Source: Syncephalastrum monosporum B8922
Lineage: Eukaryota; Mucoromycota; Mucoromycetes; Mucorales; Syncephalastraceae
Length of the DNA stretch: 64,000 nucleotides
Reading direction: 5' to 3'
NCBI GenBank assembly: GCA_000697355.1
Contig: JNEN01000774.1
Span: forward strand, 1-64,000
Shown here: positions 57,253 to 64,000 of the stretch, piece after piece
Numbering within the stretch: the stretch's first letter is position 1
Layout of the letters: each line of letters begins with the position of its first letter
Translations under genes and position numbers: made by a program
Notes under the pieces: model-generated
What the model was told of the DNA's origin: nothing
Databases searched by the model: none
What the model saw: the letters and a program-made list of their open reading frames with translations, nothing else

Positions 57253-57664
57253 TTAAGCCTGTTGCTCTGCTTTTCGTTGTAATGAACGGGTAACCTGGGC
57301 CTTGAGTTGGAGGGCCTTTTCGCTAAACAGATTCTTGTCCCGAGTGTCGAGAAGGTACCGATCGAGGCCACCTTTTTTATCAATCGTACGCAGGATAGAT
57401 GTCGTGACTTTGAGATCGATGAACTTTTGGAGTGCGTCCGAGTACAGCTTTTTCGATTGCACGTTCGGCAGCCAGGTGCGGCGAGTCTTTTTCTTGGAGA
57501 AGGGGTTCTAGCGAGATTATCATTCAGATGTAAGTACAGTAGAATCCAGCTGACTAGAGTAGACCCACGTTGTTGCCAAATTGAATATGTTTTCCGCCAA
57601 ACAGACCACGCTGTGCCCGTTGGAAGGTGGCGCGTGCCAATGCGTTTGTGTATGTCGAAAGCAT
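57253..57664 (-). CDS. MRPL24: mitochondrial ribosomal protein bL28m
   Basis: Two exons, 57664..57569 and 57507..57253, give 116 residues. The N-terminus (MLSTYTNALARATFQRAQ) is basic and hydroxylated, as in a mitochondrial presequence. The bL28 signature follows: RGLFGGKHIQFGNN, SKKKTRRTWLPNVQSKKLYS, LKVTTSILRTIDKKGGLD and YLLDTRDKNLFSEKAL. It is part of the large mitochondrial ribosomal subunit. It converges on the GPCR gene with about 300 bp between the stops, a gap holding microsatellites only. Confidence 0.92.
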
Positions 57665-58358
57665 GAGGAGTTTATGAGCAACAGCCACCCTGTCAAACAC
57701 TACGAAATTGACAACAGAAATTGTCGGGCGGGGTCTGAAAACAGGACCAAGGTCGCATCGTTATGATCACACTATCGCTTCTGCTCACCACCTCGTTCCA
57801 GAGGTATCAGAAGAGGAATAGGGTATGTGTCTTTTGAAAGACTGTATATCAAAAAGGACTCTGTCTATTTAATGCTCCTGTGTTTAAAAGTACCGTAAAA
57901 AAAACTGGATACCAAGAGAGGTACAACAGTCACCATCAGCTCAATAACCAGCAGTAGCATATTATACCAACCCTCTGACTTCCCGTTACCACATCCACCC
58001 TCTTCAAATTCCGTATTATTTTCTATATCCCACACATTGATAACTACATCCAAAAATTTCTGTCATGCTCCATCCGAGATACGGAAACATCTCGGAATAC
58101 GTGATACTGATGCACGGTTTACCAGCCAGTAGACATGCGAAGATAGGTGATACAAGCAAAAGGAGCCGCGGTTCTCAGAGGCTTTGCGTTTATGAGTCAG
58201 TCGTCATAAATGGTGCGTGAGTTCAACAAACGGAGGGAAAAAAGGTGGATATCAATAGTAGAATATAAGAAGGGAAAAAAAAAGAAAAAGGAGAGGAAAG
58301 GGAAGATAAAAGAAAAAGAAAGAGTTAGATTCTCCAGGATATATCAAACATAAATAGG
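57665..58358. other. intergenic region upstream of bL28m
   Basis: About 690 bp without a supported gene. A 62-residue minus ORF (57865-58053) has one hydrophobic stretch (YNMLLLVIELMVTVVPLLV) but no other support. Confidence 0.5.
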
Positions 58359-60450
58359 TTATTCTTCTTGAAGAGTCGCGAGCTCGTTGCTGCGACGGAG
58401 CGAGGAGGTTGTGTTGGTGCTAGTGGAACGACTCATCGAGGGTGCAGCGAGACCATTGGCGGGCAAAGGAGGCAACTCATCCTCGGCAGTTGGGGACTTG
58501 TTGGTAGACCAGCCTATGCCACTCATGCGGCGGAGGGCCTTGGCCCAGCCGCTGTTAGCAGTCGTCGGTGTGGAAGGTTCGGGGAGCATGGTGGAGTGGC
58601 GGCGCGCACTCTTGTCATCTGTCTTGTCCTGAGGAGGCGGCGGCGGAGGTGCTTTGCCGTTCTGATTGTTATTGTTTTGGCCATTGTTCCAGTAGGAGAT
58701 GGTGCGACGACGCTGTTGTTTGGTGCCGTTTGATTTGCCTAGCAGGGTACTGGACAGGGTGCGGCTGGGTGCTGGACCGGGAGCGGCCGAAATTTTGACT
58801 GGTTGCTGCTTTTGCTCCTGTTCCTTCCTCTCGGCTTGCTGCTTGAGCATGCTCGGTGGTTTGGGTTGGTCGATGCTGAGGACGTCCTCGAGCTGCTTGT
58901 TGTTGATGATCTTCATCAAGATTTTGTTCATGTACAGCTGCAGAGCGCGGTTAGTGTCCTGGAGCATCTTGACTTCCTCGGTCAGCTCTGTGCATGAAAT
59001 AGAGAGGTGAGACGACACGAAAAATCATACGGTGGAGAATTAAGGTTTCTGTTCTTACTATGTATGGTCTTTTCCGAGTCGGTGGCCTGGCTGTTATCCC
59101 AATCTGGGGTACCCACACTGGCCAGATTGAGCTCTGCAGCCAGGTTGAGACCACCGCTGCTACTCGAAGTACTTGTGGATGCCTTGAGGCTGCGGCGCTT
59201 CTGTTGCTTCGCTTCCTCTTCATCCACCTTCAGGAATACGCCAAAAGAAGGTGAGGTGACACAAACCAAATCGAGGAGTGAATTTCATTTTACCTGCATG
59301 ATGGGATTCATCATGAATTCACCACTGATTGTCTTTTCGTGGAGCAGTATCTGGTAACTCTCATTGTCCTCCATCAATGAGCGGTTGAGCTGCTTGACGT
59401 TGCCAATCTCGTGTTCAAGGTGAACGATGCGGAGCGATTGCTCCTGTGCCTCAACTTGCTGCTCCTGCAAAGCTGACTTTTGCTTCTCAATCTCGCTTTT
59501 GAGGTCGACGATGAGTTTGTCCTGGGCTTTGATGGTGCGCTGGGCAATCTTGGCTTCCCGTGCGTAAGAAGCATCAATGGCAGCGAGTTTTGGAGTGGGT
59601 TTGTGTTCTGTAGTAACCGATGTGCCATTTTCTTGTTGTTCGCCTGGATATATTTTTTTGTGTATTTGTGCCTCGTGAGTGCCTCATTCAAACCTTATCT
59701 CGGCTTTATTTACCAATGTCAGTGAGACCGCCGGCAGTGAAGGGACTCATGGTGGTGGTACCATTCAGGGCAGTAATGCTGCGTCGCCTGGGCGTGCGGG
59801 GCGTGCGGGGCTCGCCCGTGGCTAGATTGGCATTGAGCGACCGGATTTGGTTATAGAGGTCTGCTTCACGTTGCTGCCATCGCATGCGATCATTTTCGAA
59901 ATCTTGCAGCTATTAAGGTATAATTAGATAGAAAGTTAATGATGATGATGCATACTGAAATGTCGGAGTAGGCTAAATTCATTATGTGTGTATCTGCCTT
60001 ATTTTATCTATTATTATTACCTCGGAGGCAAGTTTCTTTTCGGCATCTTTCTTGGACTTGGTCAGTTGTTGCATCTCCTTTCGAAGGTTGGCCATATCCT
60101 GCTCGACAGCATACAATTGTGTTTCGAGACGGGCCTGCGTATTGCCATAGGAAGTGTTCTCCTGCTGAAGTGCTGCCACTTTCTACAACAGTAAAAATTT
60201 GTCAGCTGTCACTCAAAAAACAAAAAAAAGTTGTCTTACCTTCCGCAGATATTCGTTATCCGAGTTCAATTCACGTTGTTGGTCCACACCGTCTTCGATT
60301 TGACCTCGAAGCTATATCGAATCATGAGCTACAGACACGGGACGAGTGTGCCTAGGGTTAATAAGCACTTGCCGCAAGGTTGTCCTGCTGGGCTTTTTCA
60401 ATTTCCTGCTGCAGGACGTGAATGACATTGTCAAAGGCGGGATTCGACAT
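58359..60450 (-). CDS. long coiled-coil protein, fungal conserved
   Basis: Seven exons: 60450..60373, 60311..60240, 60182..60021, 59909..59714, 59643..59294, 59227..59059 and 58987..58359, giving 551 residues. Intron 1 has a GC donor (GCG|GCAAGT). Most of residues 1-310 is heptad-like (NVIHVLQQEIEKAQQDN, LRKEMQQLTKSKKDAEKKL, ADLYNQIRSLNANL, QLNRSLMEDNESYQILLHEK). The segment TISGEFMMNPIM is a short conserved-looking motif. The C-terminal 200 residues are Ser/Pro/Gln-rich with a PPPPPP run and RRRTISYW and RRHSTM, which look like basophilic kinase sites. It resembles fungal scaffold or transport coiled-coil proteins, but no named family is certain. Confidence 0.7.
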
Positions 60451-60877
60451 GATGGTCGTGTTTAACCTTCCAATGAAGAGTGTGGGATGGAGCGAGGGCT
60501 GGAATGAGGGAGTGGTGAAAAGTAAAAAAGCAGGAAAAAAAAAGAAAAAAGAAAAAAAAAAGGCTGTTTTAGCGTGGATGTATTGTTTATATGGAGCGGC
60601 AGAGATATATATGGAAAGGAAGGGACGGTGCCCTTGTGAAAGTAAGGGAAGAAGAGAGAGACGTACGACAATAAGAAGTGTGGTTCGTGTTATTATTATA
60701 TTGGATTGGCCCTGTGAAGATTGTAACCGCCCATATTGTGTCACCCAGCTCTTTCTCTTACTCTTGTAAAAGGACCGGGCCTTGAATATGTCAACTACAG
60801 ACAGATTGTCTTGTGTGGGGGTGTGTGTGTATTTCTCTTCCCTTTTTTTAAACTTTTCCTTCCACTGCTTTTTCGAA

Positions 60878-62073
<1,196 letters not shown>

Positions 62074-62207
62074 AAAAGACGAAAAGGAGAAAAAAAAAAG
62101 ATGACTATAGATAAAGACATATCCATTTACTCATTGTGCCAGCTTTTTCATCCCGACTCGACGGATATCAAGCTTCTGTAGTATACTCTCATACTTTTAC
62201 TTTTGTT

Positions 62208-63100
62208 ATGGACGCCCTTTTGCCTTTACGCTGGCAAAGTATTGAGAAAGGCGGCGCCACATATTACATAAAACACCACTTTGGAGACTCTCAGTACTAC
62301 ATCTTGATCACCGATCTTCGTCGCGTATGGTCCACGAAGGCATATAAAGACGACATCTCCGAATTAGCTAAAAGTTACAGCATCGTCCTGGAAACTGATG
62401 CTCAGATGAAGAGCCTGTTGAGCCGCTTAAAGCGGTTCTTCCAAACACCAGCTCAAAGTGAATTATGCATGTCTGACGCCGAGGTAAAAGACCAACCTAG
62501 TCATGGATCCTTTGTTTCCGGAAGATAATAGCAATTTCGTTATGCCAAAATGTAGCTGAAGTTGCAGTTTAGCGAGTCGCGGTCATTCGCGGCACTATCA
62601 TGGACGTTTGTTTGTACTGCAAACCAAGATGGACCCAACTTATTGTATGACCAATTCATCCTACCCCTGCTGACTGCCATCCAAACAAAGGATACAAAAG
62701 ATGGTTCACAGACTGATATGGTAAAAAGGCTTATATCCAACCGGAAGAATGGGCTCATAACTCTCATTCTATCATTTCATCCACAGTCCCGCTTGAGTGA
62801 CGCTTGGCTTGATCAGATTCAGCAAACATCGGCGCAACTTTTACAAAATAGACAAGGTCAGGAAAAAAAAAAAAGCACGAGTTCTCGTGATTTAATAGGC
62901 GTAAAGGAAATGCACCCACGGTCTCGAGTCCGCTTCCTCGATCGGTATCGCCCCTCTCTTCAGAGGCTGAACCGGCGCAAGAATCATCCTCGCAAGTTAC
63001 ACGGACCCACCCACCGCATGACGAAGAAGCCGAAAAGATCAGGCGACAACAGCGCGAACAGACACGACAGAGCAACACAAGAAAACGAAAGAAGCTTTGA
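62208..63100 (+). CDS. NHEJ1: XLF/NHEJ1-like non-homologous end-joining factor
   Basis: Four exons: 62208..62483, 62556..62720, 62787..62856 and 62907..63100, giving 234 residues. The N-terminal head fits XLF/Nej1: LPLRWQSIEKGGATYYIKH, YYILITDLRRVWST and ISELAKSYSIVLET, then a beta-rich SWTFVCTANQ..LLYDQFILPLL and a helix reaching LSDAWLDQIQQTSAQLLQNRQ. The tail is Ser/Pro-rich and ends in a strongly basic RKRKKL, like the Ku-binding motif of XLF. It would bridge DNA ends with XRCC4/Lif1 and ligase IV in the nucleus. The last intron (50 nt) uses the GTAAAG acceptor because the earlier TAG gives a wrong frame. XLF is poorly conserved, so the call rests on motif order. Confidence 0.75.
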
Positions 63101-63273
63101 CAAGTCTGAAATTTAAGAATGTTGTTATATTAGGTGGACTGATTATAGTTGTTAGTGATTCATAATACTAGTAGTGATTTGGTATATGTAAAGAGGAAGA
63201 AAAACTAAATTAGTTGATACAAGCGTAACGAGTAAGCGTACAAGGGTGGAGCTAGACTAATCAAAACTGTCGA

Positions 63274-63630
63274 TTAGGCGCGGATGGTCGAGGAAGGCGT
63301 GAAAAAGAGGTGCGACTTGGTCAAACACTCGGGCTTCGGGAGACGAAAAACAAGGTCGTCCTCGTCTACTTCAAGCCAACGATCGTGCTTGCTGGCAGGC
63401 TCGGACTTGGGTGGCAGATACACGCCAGAGTCATTGATCGTCGAGAGCTCATAGATTTCATTTTTACCCGTCTCCTTGAGCGCCACCACTCTTTCTTCTT
63501 GCGCTGGCTTCTTGCTGGCCTCCAACGGAGCTGTCTTGTTGGATCGCCACAGACGCATCGACGGACGACTGATCAAAGACTTAAACTTGGGCTGCTCAGC
63601 AGGGGCAATCAAAACAGGGGCTGAAGACAT
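63274..63630 (-). CDS. small intronless protein, unrecognised
   Basis: 118 residues from MSSAPVLIAPAEQP to FFTPSSTIRA. The frame could extend four codons upstream (MLCI), but MSSAP is better placed. It is polar with short motifs such as ALKETGKNEIYELSTIN, SGVYLPPK and RWLEVDEDDLVFRLPKP. No signal peptide or membrane segment. Clean codon use and a long intronless frame support a real gene. It converges on the XLF gene. Confidence 0.6.
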   Translation of the reverse strand: MSSAPVLIAPAEQPKFKSLISRPSMRLWRSNKTAPLEASKKPAQEERVVALKETGKNEIYELSTINDSGVYLPPKSEPASKHDRWLEVDEDDLVFRLPKPECLTKSHLFFTPSSTIRA

Positions 63631-64000
63631 TATGCAAAGCAATGAATATGCAAAGCAAGTGATTACAAGTGGGAATTGAAGAAAAGATATTGAGAATTGG
63701 GAAAAGAGAAAAGAGAAAAGAGAACGTGCGTTCAGGAGAAAAAGGGGGGAAAGAGACTACAACCACACGAGCTTTATATACGGTGAAGCCTATGACATTC
63801 CACTTTTTTTCTTTCTTCAAACCAGAAGCGGACTTTTTCGGGATGGAAGTCGAAAAGTCTTGCTTATAACGAATGGAAATAAATCTATGAAATCTGTAAC
63901 CAATTATATCGGATGAGCGCAGGAAGAAAACCTATGCAAAAAATATCCCATGTTCGGCTGAGCGAGCCTTCGACCCGGTACTTTACCCGATAATGAAGGT
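63631..64000. other. upstream region at right window edge
   Basis: A 370-bp region with an A/G-rich tract (AAAAGAGAAAAGAGAAAAGAG in two parts around 63700-63720), which is CT-rich in the sense of the small gene and probably its promoter. No gene seen. Confidence 0.55.

Noticed and set aside
62562..63116. Continuous 184-residue plus ORF through XLF exons 2-4
   Set aside because: The frame after 62856 is a readthrough of the intron; splicing GTCAGG to TAAAG restores the acidic-to-basic XLF tail ending RKRKKL.

Overview
This is a gene-dense stretch of a fungal nuclear chromosome. The genes carry many short introns (about 45-90 nt, GT-AG with a few GC-AG), untranslated regions are short, and poly-pyrimidine tracts precede many starts. 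The content (cytochrome b5/acyl-CoA dehydrogenase fusion, class C GPCR, Atg22, Nup53, CCR4-NOT Not2, a local family of Lys-rich proteins with a nuclease-like core) points to an early-diverging fungus, most likely Mucoromycota/Mucorales. That assignment is an inference from gene content and not from a marker gene.

Layout. 1-1423: 3' truncated end of a secreted acidic protein with a 22-residue tandem repeat. 1721-2634: small basic coiled-coil protein. 4058-23533: conserved housekeeping block with 4-coumarate-CoA-ligase-like enzyme, ATG22, sorting nexin SNX4/ATG24, CCR4-NOT subunit NOT2, YVH1-type phosphatase, senescence-domain protein, cytochrome b5-acyl-CoA dehydrogenase and long-chain acyl-CoA synthetase. 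Three genes here act on CoA thioesters and two act in autophagy or vacuole recycling. 23534-42600: accessory island of repeats and an expanded gene family with two intact members (26079-27918 and 33831-35510), one truncated 5' half (32895), one orphan 3' half (30716) and one decayed relic (41770). They are arranged around a large inverted duplication with a tandemly amplified palindromic element. 42590-64000: conserved block with NAA50, a full-length ABCC/MRP-like gene whose ATP-binding motifs are all eroded, nitrilase NIT1, NUP53, class C GPCR, mitochondrial bL28, a coiled-coil protein, quinolinate phosphoribosyltransferase, XLF/NHEJ1 and a small unknown protein.

Exon models were built by hand from splice signals and checked for phase. 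In every multi-exon gene listed as a CDS the exon lengths sum to a whole number of codons. Protein family calls rest on motifs recognised by eye; no database search was possible. The main candidates for something undescribed are (1) the palindromic locus with the Lys-rich, nuclease-like family and its amplified hairpin element, and (2) the ABC transporter-like gene that keeps its fold and splice structure but has lost both Walker A motifs and both signature motifs.
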